A DNA stretch of 64,000 bases from Unio delphinus (GCA_029339505.1 JAQISU010000155.1:15515501-15579500); one strand, 5' to 3'; counted from the first letter of the stretch, positions 1 to 11,165 are shown. The notes: generated by a model not told the origin, from the sequence alone. Program-made: numbers and translations.

Positions 1-152
1 GAATTATTCAGATGTTGACCGCCAAATGCTACCTACCTAATATTAGGCCAACTGTGATACACTGGTAGTTTCGCCAACGCGATCTCCTTCACGGGAATCG
101 GAGTAGGGAAATTCACACTGAATTCATCATTGGTTGATGTTATTGAGATCAT
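1..152 (-). pseudogene. Penton-like minor capsid protein, N-terminal fragment cut by window edge
   Basis: Only the first roughly 50 codons lie in the window. Reading minus from an ATG at 150-152, the peptide starts MISITSTN and contains NFPTPIP and YHSWPNIR. It matches the start of the longer copy in element C (44289-45555). In C the gene is next to the membrane-protein gene at the left end, where Polintons commonly keep a minor capsid gene. The penton role is inferred from position and company, not from a recognised motif. Confidence 0.45.
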
Positions 153-174
153 GCTTGTTTTCACCGGGTTTGTG

Positions 175-465
175 TTATCCACTATTCATTGAAGTAGTTC
201 TTGCGGTGTTGTCATTGTTATTATTATTGTTCTGCTCTAATTTCGATATCGCGGAATCATAAATACGTACCATCGCTGAAAACTCACTATCTGATATAAA
301 TGTGTTATCGAGCAACGACGATATCATCGAGGATAATTGTGAGTACGCGGTTGACACAACATGGAACTTAACTACGTAATCTTGCAGCTTAAGCTGGCAG
401 CATGATGATATTTTCTTTTTTATAATCGAAATAATTCCTGCTATTGTTGTCGCCGCTGATGACAT
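175..465 (-). pseudogene. Small membrane-associated protein, shortened version
   Basis: About 96 residues beginning MSSAATTIAG, ending in an Asn-rich tail. It matches the C-terminal half of the 199-residue protein at 45521-46120 in element C (shared KKISSC, FISD.EFSAM and a helical core). The N-terminal half, which carries the long hydrophobic segment in C, is missing. The ATG is preceded by an AT-rich ATAAATAAA stretch like those before other genes here, so this may have been expressed as a short form. The alternative is a chance deletion junction. Element B breaks off within this same stretch. Confidence 0.45.
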
Positions 466-510
466 TTTATTTATTATAACAGATTTCAATTGAAACCGCT
501 AGCGATTTAA

Positions 511-1463
511 TTATTTACTCAAATCCGCTACGAATTCCACATACCATGTTATTGAAACCCTAGCCAAATTTTTATCATTGGATGTTATCGTGAATTGTTC
601 AGTTGTATTCTTGTCGATGATCGTTGATATCATATTATTGACCCCAGATGAACTCAACGATGATATATTAAATTGAGTTGGTGTCACTAGTGTTAATCGA
701 TAAATACCTTTGATGGCCGCAGTGATATTTAATATGTTGTTTGTAGGTGTCCACGCAAATGTTGAATTGTGTATACTACGTTGTTGGTTCTCTCATGAGG
801 AATATTTGCTTTTTCAAGTATTTTTATCATCTTCGGCATATCATCCTTGATGATATCGTTGGTTGTTTTAATATCGGTGTTGATAGCTTCTATTTGCAGA
901 TTAATCGCAGCTATTTCATCGAGAGACTTTTTAATATCCGAGAGTGATGTTGCGACGGTCGGCGGAGTTCCAAAGAAAGATACGATGACGTTTCTTCGAA
1001 GTGCAGTAAATTGTTTTACGTGATTTTCATGTTCGTTATCAAGCTGTATTAAATCGTCCATGGCGGTTTTTATCGATGAAAGTTTTGGTATTGTTACCGG
1101 TGGATTGCTAAAGAATTTATAATAGATTGTTCTAAATTTAATTGTTTTCCATCGAGAGATCTTAATTTATCTGTAATCGTCGAAATAAGTACGCAGGTTT
1201 GAGATTACCCTGATCGGAAATTAACGCAACGGTGTTCTCGGTTACGCTGCGTTGATTAACTAAAATATCATCCAGGGAAACATTACTAGTTTTCAATTTA
1301 CCCTGACGATCTTGAACTACAACTATTTCATTGGGATCAACACTTGCTAAGTTCAACATCTCAGCTATTTCATCTTCGATTATTCTTTTATATTATCGGT
1401 TGCAGATATTTCCTCGGTTGGTTTCTTCAGTGCTGATAAAGATCTCCCCCAAATATAAATCAT
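511..1463 (-). pseudogene. Fiber/spike-like repeat protein, frameshifted
   Basis: The start is MIYIWGRSLS, shared with element C. Next comes a conserved NLASVDPNEIVVVQDRQGK segment (about 1320), then helical repeats containing FFGTPP (about 970), and a C-terminal beta-rich domain ending WYVEFVADLSK at the stop at 511-513. The reading frame breaks several times near 780, 1060-1160 and 1370. A conserved N-terminus, repeated middle and globular C-terminus suggest a fiber or attachment protein; this is inferred from architecture only. It lies between the membrane-protein and protease genes on the same strand. Confidence 0.4.
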
Positions 1464-1502
1464 GTTATTGTAAAACTAATTATTTCTCTAAAATCTCGTT
1501 GA

Positions 1503-2384
1503 TTACCAGCGATTACTAGTGTATTCATTTACGACCCGATGAGGTGGTTTTCTCGATGATGAAATAGCGTCAAGGACATTTAATACTTCGTTGCCGCATA
1601 TTGGTGGGTCATTCATTTGTTGTGTTGGTAACGTAGAATACCAACGAGGGATGTTTAAGCGGTTTATATAACGCATACATTCTTTAGGTGGCGCTAATCC
1701 ATATGAATCGAAATAAACAATCACGCGGGGATCAATCGCGTATGCAACACAGTGTGTTCCAGGTCCGTTGCTGTTATCGAGATTAATGATACCGGTTTCA
1801 GCGTTGTTTGGTTGTGTCTGTAACTGATCTTTCATAAAGACGCCTCTGAAGTTTTTAATCGCAAGTTTATTAGCAGCATCGAGTAAATCAAAATTTGACA
1901 TTGGAACTAAAGGTTCTCGAACTAGTAAATCGTTCCTCGTATTCTCAGGCCGCTTCCCTTGTACCACGTGTGTGGTGTTTCCGGTAGTCTTAGACCCTTT
2001 CCCTTTTTTATATCCCCGTCCGGTAGCCTTCTTTAGTGCCATTCCTGCCACGGTACCAACGGCTCCTAACTCCACCGCTTTAGCCAACGCTGGGGCCGCC
2101 GTCGCAATCATCGCTGGAATCCCAGCTAACTTCGGGCATATACCACCTGATTTTTTCATGTCACTGATCGCAGCTGCAGAGAGTGTGATCTGAACACCTT
2201 TTTTATCTTTGAAAGCATCATCGAAGTGTTTTACCTGACGAGTTGTCAGTGACAATTTATTCTGACCACCAGTCATCTGATTGGGTTTCAGCGTTATTTT
2301 CCTTCCACATTTTTTAGCTGATTCCGATTGCAATTTTTTAATTTGACCGGGAGTCAATGTAACACTAATATAACTGTATTTCAC
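1503..2384 (-). CDS. PRO: Adenain-type cysteine protease with basic/hydrophobic N-terminal region
   Basis: This is the most complete protease in the window, about 293 residues. The N-terminal 150 residues hold a KLSLTTRQ-type basic segment, an Ala/Gly-rich hydrophobic stretch (GIPAMIATAAPALAKA) and a Lys-rich linker. The C-terminal half is the adenovirus-protease-like domain, with the His in GTHCVAY, YFDSYG, and the catalytic Cys in PPICGNEVL. Such enzymes cleave capsid precursors during virion maturation. The usual Trp after the catalytic His is Cys here. The expected ATG has become GTG at 2382-2384, and the frame stays open upstream to 2444, overlapping the capsid gene's end. The N-terminal region resembles a core-type peptide and may be released by cleavage. 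Confidence 0.75.
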   Translation of the reverse strand: MKYSYISVTLTPGQIKKLQSESAKKCGRKITLKPNQMTGGQNKLSLTTRQVKHFDDAFKDKKGVQITLSAAAISDMKKSGGICPKLAGIPAMIATAAPALAKAVELGAVGTVAGMALKKATGRGYKKGKGSKTTGNTTHVVQGKRPENTRNDLLVREPLVPMSNFDLLDAANKLAIKNFRGVFMKDQLQTQPNNAETGIINLDNSNGPGTHCVAYAIDPRVIVYFDSYGLAPPKECMRYINRLNIPRWYSTLPTQQMNDPPICGNEVLNVLDAISSSRKPPHRVVNEYTSNRW

Positions 2385-2440
2385 TATATAATGACAGATT
2401 GTTCTAATTGTTACATCGGAAAAATCCGAAGGATTTTCAA

Positions 2441-3865
2441 TCATAGATTTTCCACTGGTGCATCTACCACTCTCATTCTTCCACCAACACCTTCGAGTAG
2501 CATTGATTTGTCGCTGAGAATGACAGTAACTGATCTCTAATTAACACTAGCAGGGGCTACACGAGCTCTAAAGTGTATATGAACGACGGACTGTCTTGTT
2601 AAATCAAGATGTTCCAACGAAAAGTAATAGATCGGATATTGATATTTAAAATCCAACTGTGATATTTGCAGACCGGTATCAACATTTTGATCGCGTCCCA
2701 TATATGACAACAGACGATGATATACGCGTGCAATATAGTTGTTTTCGTAATCAAATTGTATATCCTCGGATGGTTCCTGTTGGCCGTTTATTCTCAGCGA
2801 AACTTTTTTAACACCTAATTTATCAAATATCATATGACTACGTGTTTGATTGTCTAATCGCGCTCTATCCTGTAGCGCAATACTTATATGACGCGGACTT
2901 GAAATACCCTGTCGCGCTGCCAGATGCCATGTAAATGTACCAGTAATATCAGAATCTATTGTATCTATACTCACTTATAACCAACTTATCAGTGATTTTC
3001 CTCCTTGGTCCATGAACGATATTAATTGCTCCTGTGTGGTGATTGATGGGGTCATTACTGGCATCCACAGTGATAGTTTTGATAAAATAACTTTACCTTC
3101 AGCAGCATCATCACCACGCCAGATTGCATCATTATCAGTACCCTTTCGCACGAGTACTACCGTATGCTGTGCTCCATAGATAACTTTTCAGACATTTCTA
3201 CTGAATCCAAATATATGATGCAGTGGAATCGCGCATGAAAATCGTCGACGCTCTCCTTGTAGCATTGATTTGCGTGTTGCATATCCTAGGTTGTAATCGA
3301 GATTAGCGCCTCCGACAATATCAAACGCAGCTCCTGGACTAGCTCTGTGTTCATAGGTATCGGGTTGGTTTAGACCAACTGCAGTATGTTGTGGTGTATG
3401 TATTTTAATATACAGAGAGTGATTAACGTGATCAGTAATATCGTTAGCAAACATCATAGATGGATTCGCCGATCTTTTATAATCGTCAGAGTATCTTGCG
3501 AACCCTATTATTGTTGTAGCAACATCAACATTATTCTCAATGGTTTCAATTTCTTTTCCATCAATGAGATATCTAGCGCTACAAAATAACTCCATCATAC
3601 CGTTATTGACAAAACGAACTCGGAAAATTGGGTTATCTGCGTATGGTGTATTAGCTATAACATCTGTTACAAGTTCTCCTTTTACTTCAATAAACGCTTC
3701 GCACGGTAGAAGGTATTTGCTGGTATCGTGAACTTGAAGTTCAATTCTTGATCGAAGATTTGGTTGCATTGCGTGATAGGCATAAAATTGATAATTGCGT
3801 ACAGAATCATCCTTGCGTACTTGGGCGTCCATGTCAAAAGCTAGATCAAGTGACATTTTGAACAT
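2441..3865 (-). pseudogene. MCP: Major capsid protein (double jelly-roll), three in-frame stops
   Basis: It aligns along its whole length with the intact capsid protein of element C, from MFK...FDMDA to RMRVVDAPVENL. The frame is kept throughout, but stop codons interrupt it near 3187, 2975 and 2537; one replaces the Tyr of a conserved DYR. Diagnostic segments are IPLHHIFGFSRNV, YLIDGKEIE and YYFSLEHLDLTRQ. The family builds the hexagonal capsomers of Polinton particles. Point stops without frameshifts suggest fairly recent inactivation compared with element B. Confidence 0.75.
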
Positions 3866-3890
3866 TTTATTATATATTCATTGATCTAAA

Positions 3891-4427
3891 TCATCGTCGT
3901 CGACGGCCTCGTCGTAAGCCACTTAACGCTATCATATTTGCGGTAATATTATCTTGAGCGCTGGTCACCAGCGACGCTAGTTTATGATCTACTGCGTTAT
4001 TTATTATTTTACTAACACTTGCATGCATGTCTTATGTAGATGGTTGTGGTCCCAATGACGAAGTCATGGGTGACGAAGTCGCTGGTGGTTTTCTTTGCCG
4101 TCAAACTAACGCTGTTAGTTTATCCTTCGCAGCGAAAAAGGCTTTCCCGGCAACATCTCCAACAGCACTAATACCCTTATCACGAATAACATAAACGGCT
4201 TTCATTGATAATTCTTTTGGTAGCGGCGCTACTTTTGGAGCCATTCTTGCAAATAATCCTGCAATGTTATCCCCGAGACCATCACCATAGTACGCTGTAT
4301 AATCAGGCAATCCCGAATTTACTACATAGACACTGGTTGGTTTATCATAGTTGTAGTGTATGATCATCTTATTTAAATGATATTTATCTAATCGCAAAAT
4401 CATACGGACTTTCGAAGAAGTCATCAA
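3891..4427 (-). pseudogene. Small basic virion-like protein
   Basis: The start region contains LRLDKYHLNKMIIHYN, followed by YYGDGLGDNIAGLFARMAPKVAPL, an amphipathic region with VIRDKGISAVGD, and an Arg-rich C-terminus (GLRRGRRRRR). Stop codons near 4101 and 4030 break it. It sits between the capsid and coiled-coil genes on the same strand. The size, a Gly-rich amphipathic N-terminal part and a basic tail are reminiscent of minor core or membrane-active capsid proteins of adenovirus-like particles. That role is inferred; no specific family motif was recognised. Confidence 0.5.
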
Positions 4428-4447
4428 ATGAATAATCCAGAGGATTT

Positions 4448-5590
4448 TCAGTCACTGTGATAACCGTGATGCTCAACTAACTCATCAATGAAATCTCGAT
4501 ATGTTTTGATATCCATGATACCGCCATGAAATAACCGCCTGCAGATATCAGCTGCTTCATTAATTATTTCAGGTGAGTTATTATCAGCTCGTTTTCCTCC
4601 GACGAGAACTTCTAATCGTGCTATATCACTGAGAATATTACCAGGACAACTAACTAGACCACTACCGGATATCCCAATTGGGCCGCTCTAAGAAAATCCC
4701 GTTCCTTTTACTTCTTTAGTTGTACCAGTTGCACATTGTGTTATATCAAAAAGTTTTGATTGCTCTGGTAATCTAAGAAATTCGGTATCCGAGTGCTTCT
4801 CTGTAGATGATTCAGCCTTTATTATTGCTGTCATATATTCGTTATACGTATAATCTTTTTTCGATGTCTGAGATACATATGCCATTATACGATATAATCC
4901 ATTATACCATTTCTTTCTATCATATAGATCATACTCATCATGGATATAATTTTTTTCTCTGATGAAAGCTCCTAGTGACGAAATTAGCTAATTCTTCCAT
5001 AGAATCAAATTTTTTACTTCTTAATTCATCCAATTTACCCAGACAAAGTTTGTCATTGAATGCAACTCGTCCACCTTGTTGTTGTTGTTGTGGTGGTGGT
5101 TCAGGTGGTGTGGTAAGTGGTGGTTTACTAGCAAGTTCTTGTTCAAGTCGTTCAGGCGGTGGGGAGCTAATATCAATATCACCTAATCGTTCTATTTCTT
5201 CTCGAAGTTGTCGTTCTTGTTGTTCTTGTCGTTTTACGGCAGTTACTATATCACCAGGAAGTGTTTTTCAATATTTTTTTGTTTGTTTGGATCTTCTTGC
5301 TATTGTTTCAGTTTCCGTTGCTATTTTTTCAAGTTCACCAATAAGAGGCTTTTCTGTTCTTGGTTCGTCCTTGGGAATATCTCCCCATATAACTCGCTCA
5401 GTGGCTGATATTACCCCTTTCGTTGCAGTGGTTATTGGTCTAAGCAACTGTTCAGATCCCGCAGAAAACCAGTCTGAAGACTCTGTCTAGTTTGTAATTT
5501 ATTTCTGACGGAATCGCGGATTGGTAAAAAATTTCTAATCGCAGACAATCTCTCACGAGCCAATCTACTCGTTAATGCTTCATTTACCAT
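4448..5590 (-). pseudogene. Coiled-coil protein, broken
   Basis: The start MVNEALTSRLARERLSAI matches the same gene in the other copies. A Glu/Lys/Gln-rich coiled coil follows (about 5000-5480, with Gln repeats), and the C-terminal part carries GGKRADNNSPEIINEAADICRR. Frameshifts or stops occur near 5432, 4975 and 4688. Element C shows that the N- and C-terminal parts are one reading frame of about 338 codons. It may be a scaffold or internal structural protein, judged only from coiled-coil content and its position beside capsid genes. Confidence 0.5.
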
Positions 5591-5892
5591 TATTGAAACA
5601 GTAAAGCAATTTCCAATTAATGTACGGTGCAGTGATTTTGTGATCATAAAATGATTTCTACGTTTTAACCCGACTCAAATAGGCAAAAAATAGACAAGCA
5701 TCAATGATAAATTACCCAAAAATGACAACAAAAAAAAACCCACTCACTAAAATAGTTTTCAGTTTCATTACATTCAATTTACTTCCTTGTTCATTGATCA
5801 AAGCCGGTATTGATTACAGTTGAGCGCACATACCTTTCCATTGTATTTGCAACATCTGTTCATGCAGTGATGTACTTATAGCGAGAATTTTA
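5591..5892. other. Non-coding gap between coiled-coil and helical genes
   Basis: About 300 AT-rich bases with A-runs near 5710-5740 and no credible coding sequence on either strand. Element C has an unrelated plus-strand reading frame in the corresponding gap; nothing equivalent is visible here. Confidence 0.5.
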
Positions 5893-6299
5893 CTAACGCG
5901 CTATACATGTCAAATTGTTAGTTATACAACCAGATGTATCCAGCGGGGATTTTTCATTTTTTTCAATTAGTGCTCGTATATTTCTAATTTTTGAATTAAC
6001 CTGTCTTTTTACCTCATATTGTTGCCCCAGTTCTTTTCTTACTCTTTCTACGATGGTAAATAACGGGATAAACACAATAATATCGTTACAGAATATAAGA
6101 GAGTCACGGATAGAATTCTGGATTCTTTTAACAATGCATACTTCTTTGGCAGTACATACTTGTTATTTATAGAAGCGAATTCAGTATCTTGATAATCAGA
6201 GAGGATTCTATCACAGTTTAAACCATCTGACAATTGTATTTTTTGAAATTTCAGATTTGATATTTCGGTTATGATCTCATTGATATTTTCAGAATTCAT
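5893..6299 (-). pseudogene. Short helical protein of unknown function
   Basis: Starting MNSENINEIITEISNLK, about 135 residues, with one frameshift near 6130 splitting the two halves. Conserved features across four copies are ITEISNLK, LNCDRILSD, RIQ.SI.DS, an NDI..FIPLFT.VE segment and a Lys-rich C-terminus. It is predicted all-helical. It lies alone before the long non-coding zone. No family was recognised. Confidence 0.5.
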
Positions 6300-6415
6300 T
6301 TTATATAATTATATATATTTCTAATACAAAAAATTATGTATTTTTCAAAAAATGACCCCCGTTGGTGGTAAGTTGTTTGATCATCTTACTCACACCAAGG
6401 GATATTATGCGATTA

Positions 6416-6557
6416 TATATGATGGACAGCACATTTACATATATATATACAATTCCATTTGAGTGTTATGGCAATGGTATGGACAGCACATTTACATATA
6501 TATATATATATATACAATTCCATTCGAGTGTTATGGCAATTGTATGGACAGCACATT

Positions 6558-6593
<36 letters not shown>

Positions 6594-6680
6594 TCCATTC
6601 GAGTGTTATGGCAATTGTATGGACAGCACATTTACATATGTATGTATACAATTCTATTTTAGTGTTATGGCAATTGTATT
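6416..6680 (+). repeat. Minisatellite with expanding (TA)n core
   Basis: About four tandem units of 60-75 bases, each reading roughly ATGGACAGCACATTTACA, then a (TA)n run of varying length, then CAATTCCATTCGAGTG and TTATGGCAAT. Unit length differs mainly by the (TA)n run. The units happen to be open in several frames (repeated IYIYIY), which is an artefact of the repeat. Confidence 0.85.
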
Positions 6681-7079
6681 ATAAATGGATTATATACAAT
6701 GAATGATGTCAATGAATGATAATACAATAACCAATTCGAGTTTATGGCGAATTGTATAGGAACAGAACAAGACAATACTACATATAACATTGAATGAATG
6801 ATGTCATGAATGATTATACAATTCCCAATTCGAGTTTATGGCGATTTTTATAGGGACAGCACAATACAATACTACATATAACATTAAATGAATGATGTCA
6901 ATGAATGATGACACTCCTACATTCAAATTGCAACCACATATACCCCCTAAAGATCAGCCTGAGTTGAATGAAAAAGTCATTCACACCACGGTTCGGTGTG
7001 GTTGGTATAGTGGTTGCAATTTTAATTTCGGAGGTGCCCAGCCCCCAATTAAAACCATCTGTCGGTAACTTTGGCAATA

Positions 7080-7165
7080 ATGCCTGTTACGGGGTTCGAT
7101 CCGTAGGCTCCTGGATGGCACCGCAACGCGTTACGATTGAGCTAACTGTTCTTATATACAGGCAT
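7080..7165 (-). ncRNA. tRNA-like block (A/B-box-like), degenerate
   Basis: Read on the minus strand, TTAGCTCAATCGTAACGCG resembles a tRNA D-arm/A box. A little over 20 bases further, ACGGATCGAACCCCGT resembles a T-arm with B box and a near-perfect stem. An 8-base inverted pair (ATGCCTGT/ACAGGCAT) flanks the block. The cloverleaf is imperfect and no anticodon can be assigned. Related blocks lie at the same place in the other three copies. It may be a tRNA-derived or Pol III-type element rather than a working tRNA. Confidence 0.35.
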
Positions 7166-7610
7166 ACGTTTTTGAATATAATATATGTAAGTTCATACAG
7201 TCAATAGCGAACAGGTGTGATGTGCAATGAATGACGTCAATGGCGTGGTATTGTTATCGATCACAAGCCACAACTGACTGAATGAATGAATGAATCCATA
7301 TACCTTTCGTGTACTTTTGACAACATTGAAACAGAACCAAATACTTGAAAGAAAATAAAAATATAATTGTTTGTAAACACTATGTATTTGATTCGTTTTC
7401 TTACAAAATAGATTATATTTCCGCTGAGAATCATGACAGTTAAAAATCAATAATAGAGTAAAATCGGAAAACCCCATTGATTTCCATAATTCTTTCATAG
7501 CCGTACACATACCCGTACGAGTTATCTCCCTTTGATGTTATATGGAATAATACAAAACATGATTAGATATACGAAAACTGAATTTTTCGTCCAATCTTTT
7601 TAGAAAAAGC

Positions 7611-8020
7611 TTATCGATAAAATCCCTCTGCTTCTCTTTGTACTGAGGGTATACAAATATCAAAGTATCTACCCGCTTCATACATTGATTGAAAAACTAT
7701 TTCCTCGTTAGTTATTGTATTAAATGATTTTATAGGTCTCGCATTTTTCAAGGATTTTCCAGTTCTTCCTCGTTTGATATTCTCACCCTGTGTAACAGCT
7801 TCTAGATTATCCAATTTGTTATTCTGAGGACATCCATCAATATGATCAATAACAAAACCATCCCTGATCAATCCGTTACATACTTCATACACGAAACGAT
7901 GATTAAGATAGCTCTTCTTCCCGATAGTAAACATCAAATATCCAAGATTATTCAGAACACCAACTGGTTTCTTTAGTTTGCGGTGTCTGACAATACCATC
8001 ACGGGATGCCTCACGGCGTT
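7611..8020 (-). pseudogene. HNH endonuclease, N-terminus deleted
   Basis: It retains the HNH core (NHRFVYE, then VIDHIDGCPQNNKLDNLEAVTQGEN) and a C-terminal helix-turn-helix-like segment EAGRYFDICIPSVQREAEGFYR, resembling the small DNA-binding modules of homing-type HNH enzymes. The upstream part EASRDGIVRHRKLKKPVG is in frame, but the first roughly 15 codons are lost at the deletion junction near 8020, where polymerase sequence begins. The enzyme would nick or cut DNA. Its role in the element is unknown. Confidence 0.7.
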
Positions 8021-9683
8021 GAATACGATTTTATAATCGCGTATGTAACATCTAAGGTATATATGTAAATCGTAAAGACGCTTTCTTGTCCAATGGAACA
8101 AAATTGGGTACAATTGTTACTTACATCGATGGATACAGTCTTCAGTATACACATTTGAGGGCGTCTATGTTGGCTTATGCTTCTATTAATTTATTTTCAT
8201 CGATAAATAGATTTCCTGACACCGCAGTTAGAATAGCCACCGATTCATTTTACATAGACATGAAACACAGCAGAGCAGTGGCCAAATTCACTAATTCTGA
8301 AGAAAGTTGGGGGTCATGGAGAATTAAGCGGGAAATACTGCGTGATTATTCCAAATCAGCAGATGTTACGATTGCAGATAAATATTTGAAAAATAATCAG
8401 ATATCAGAACTATCTAATGCACCGTCGATATCTGATTCAATATGTTGATACAAAACCATTTACTTAAACGGCTGAGGTGGGTCAGGGAAGATGACTCATG
8501 CAATTGAGTTATTTCGTGGTAAATCAAACATGATCGTGCTAACACCGACCCACAGATTTGCCAGAGAGATGAAACAACGGGGAATTAATGCAAGCACTTA
8601 TCACAGTTTCTTTAGATGGAAAGGCGATGAATTGACTCCTGATCGAATGGGCGAGAAATTTATCCCTGAAGTCATAATTTGCGCTGATATATGCACGGTG
8701 TCGTTAGATGAGTTACAAAAGTTTCTCGAGTGGTTATTGCTAGCGAATACAAAAGTCGTCATGTGTGGCGATCATGGCCAGCCGCCACCATTTGTCGGTT
8801 AATCCCCACATGATTGGCTAAAGAATTTTGTAGACTGTTATGAAGAAACTAATATTGATCATAGAGCACTTGATGAACAATTACGCGAGTTCTTGAAACT
8901 AGTTAGATTACAACCGGATAGAATTCAATGTGAAATAGCGCGTAAAATAATTTTGGAAACACCATTAAATGACTTATGGGAAGCGTGGAAACCAAATGAT
9001 TTGATAGTGGCGAGTAGAAAGATAGTCAGAGACACACTTCAGATGAAGTTATTTGAATTGCATAAAGAAAAACTTGCAACACTTCCAACGCCGCTGTGAT
9101 ATAGGCCTTCGGATACACGAAGACAGAATATCGAAGTTGATATTCCAGGACAGCGTGAAAAGCAGAATTTAGTGTTAATGATAATGTGCTGGTTGATATC
9201 AACGTCGTCGAAGATGCATTGCGCGCTGATAAATCCCCATGGACGCTTGGTTCCGCAGCAACAATACATTCTTCACAGGGATTAACTATATCCGATACAA
9301 TAGATAATCACATCGAGTGGTCGAATTTAGTTTATCACGCAGTATCCATAGTACGAAGAATAAATCAGCTTCGAAGAGTTGTTCTAGATGATAATAACAC
9401 TACAAAAAGTGATATAATCAGCGATGATATAATCAGAAAAAAAACTATCTGGTATTAACAACAGGATAAGAAAAATAACAGAGAATTTGTATTGATGCTG
9501 AATTAATATTTACACTGAAACAACATCACTGCGCGAGTTTGAATTGTATAATGAGTTGGAGTTGGTCGGATAAGGACTCTCGACAATTTACCGTAGACAG
9601 AAAAAAATAGCAGCCTTGGTCATACCAGAGATAATGTGATGCTGACTTGTCTTGAATGCAACAGACGAAAAGGTGATAGTTAA
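8020..9683 (+). pseudogene. POLB: DNA polymerase B / SF1 helicase / HNH fusion, N-terminally deleted
   Basis: Only the last part of the polymerase remains, with motif C intact as ATDSFYID near 8240. The helicase follows. Its Walker A is damaged (stop for the first Cys, GGSGKMT) and its Walker B WDE has become CAD. The GDHGQPPPF segment is kept near 8770, and the C-terminal TIHSSQGLT is present with frameshifts. The gene ends in the HNH domain (near 9525-9683; FTVDR and CLECNRR), which has a frameshift in its A-run near 9607. Polymerase, helicase and nuclease parts lie in one orientation without intergenic gaps. Confidence 0.75.
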
Positions 9684-10621
9684 ATCCACGTGGTGGTAAT
9701 TGAGTATCCTCAGGTATCACTTGTAGTTGTTCACGAGTAAATCCTCGCTGAGGAGCAGTTGAATTCAATCTATAGATTGCTGGTCTACCTGTGGATCGTG
9801 TTATACTAGATATTTTATGCGCGGTAATACTCGAAATAGGACCAGTAGCCCTTTGTTTTACCAACTTCAAGCTCTCCTGGTTCATTTAAATACCTAACAG
9901 TGACATTACCGAGTATTGGTTGTTTTGAAAAATCCTTTTGTGGTTGTACGGGTATAGACTTCCTTTTAATCGCTTTGTTAGGTTTCATATTAATTGTTCG
10001 AGTGATCTCATTATTCAGCGCAGTAATCACGCCTGGTAATCTCTTGACCCATTCACGAGATCGTTTATCCTGAATAAATTCCTTCGCGTATTGATATCCA
10101 AATAACTGCTCAGCAAGTGTCCGATTAAATCGTTCAACAATTGCCTGATCGCGATGTAGTGCAGTATGTCCTCGTCTGGAGGTGACATTATGATGCTTCA
10201 TTGTTGATAACACTGCACCTTGAAATTCCTTGCCAGGATCAACTTGTAATAGATTTGGCCAGTACAGAGAACCTCGTCGATAAATCATTTCAAATGCAGA
10301 AGCTACTTCAGTTGATGATTTTGTTTTTAACGGTTCTGCTTGTTTGTATCGACTCGCAACATCAACTACAGTTAACGCATATTTGTAAACACCATCATGC
10401 GGCAGAAATAACATATCAGCCTGACGAACTTCCTTAGGAACGGTCACATCAAAATGCGAGTAGTTAATTCGATTTGGCGGCGGTAGATAAATTTGCCATA
10501 TCGCCTGTTTAGATAACCAATCCGCTGCAGTGGTATTTTTCACCTTTGCGACGCTAGCGAGTTTACTGATTGCTGCCTTACCCCTCCAGTATCCTTTTGG
10601 AGAATAATAAATAGATTCCAT
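9678..10621 (-). pseudogene. INT: Retroviral-type integrase (DDE), frameshifted near C-terminus
   Basis: The start is MESIYYSPKGYWRG at 10621; the open frame continues upstream without another ATG. The rve core contains the catalytic Asp in TVVDVASRY, the second Asp in LQVDPGKEF and the Glu in IVERFNRT, so the triad is complete. A frameshift near 9840 separates the C-terminal part (STGRP.IYRLNSTAPQRGFTREQL). The enzyme inserts element DNA into the host genome. The gene converges on the polymerase fusion and overlaps its end, as in the other copies. Confidence 0.85.
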
Positions 10622-10628
10622 GTTATTA

Positions 10629-11148
10629 TTAATTACCGGCACCTAACATCAATTTACCTTTCATAGCCGATTTTACTAACCATGAATCCAACTTTTCTTT
10701 GAAGGATTTATCAGTGATAAAATCCAACGCATGAATTAAGTTTACATCTGCGAGATGTCTGTGTTGCAGATTACTGATTTTATAAGCAGCATCATGAGCA
10801 TGACACGCCTTATCAATGGCGTTTATTGGATATTCACCAGTCGGGGTTGGTTTTGATCATCGAGTCTGATATCGAGTCTAGTCCCGGGTCCCCAATAACT
10901 ATACCCTGAAAGATGTTTTTCTCCTGGATACTTCGCCCATGGTGTCCCTGGTAATTTTACTAATTTGGCTGCAATATCACCTCCTCTTTTTTTAAATCCT
11001 TGATTTTATCAAGGGAAACAAATCTAAAATTTTTTGTACTACATTGTACACACTTACCAGAAAGTGCTGATCTGTTAATGCTAGTATTAATCGTAGTTAA
11101 GTCATCTTTGCCAGTACGCTACTTACATTTCACGCAATATAGATCCAT
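10629..11148 (-). pseudogene. Zinc-ribbon plus phospholipase-A2-like protein, broken
   Basis: The N-terminal zinc ribbon (MDLYCVKCK, then CVQCS) is interrupted by a stop right after CK. The C-terminal part has the calcium-loop-like YWGPGTRLD and the catalytic-type helix IDKACHAHD.AY, the pattern of parvovirus-style viral PLA2 domains. A frameshift near 10850 lies between the two PLA2 motifs. The gene ends MLGAGN, a few bases before the integrase start on the same strand. In the family such domains act on membranes during entry; that use here is inference. Confidence 0.6.
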
Positions 11149-11165
11149 AATATATTTATAATAAC

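Larger units (their letters stand above)
6300..7610. other. Long non-coding zone of element A
   Basis: No gene is supported on either strand. It holds a minisatellite (6416-6680), a two-copy repeat of about 90 bases (about 6720-6905), a C-rich CCCCCAATTA block near 7040 shared with the other copies, and a tRNA-like block (7080-7165). Every Polinton copy here has such a zone at the same place, so it may carry replication or expression signals; that is inference. Confidence 0.6.

Noticed and set aside
6362..6706. Open frames rich in IYIYIY on both strands
   Set aside because: They are the (TA)n minisatellite read in several frames, not proteins.
9526..9885. Separate minus-strand 119-residue protein
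   Set aside because: Its first half is the frameshifted integrase C-terminus and the rest is antisense to the HNH end of the polymerase fusion.
10622..10642. Upstream non-ATG start for the integrase (MPVINNN)
   Set aside because: It uses GTG, overlaps the PLA2-like gene end, and differs among copies; the ATG seven codons later is conserved as the start of the alignable protein in A and B.
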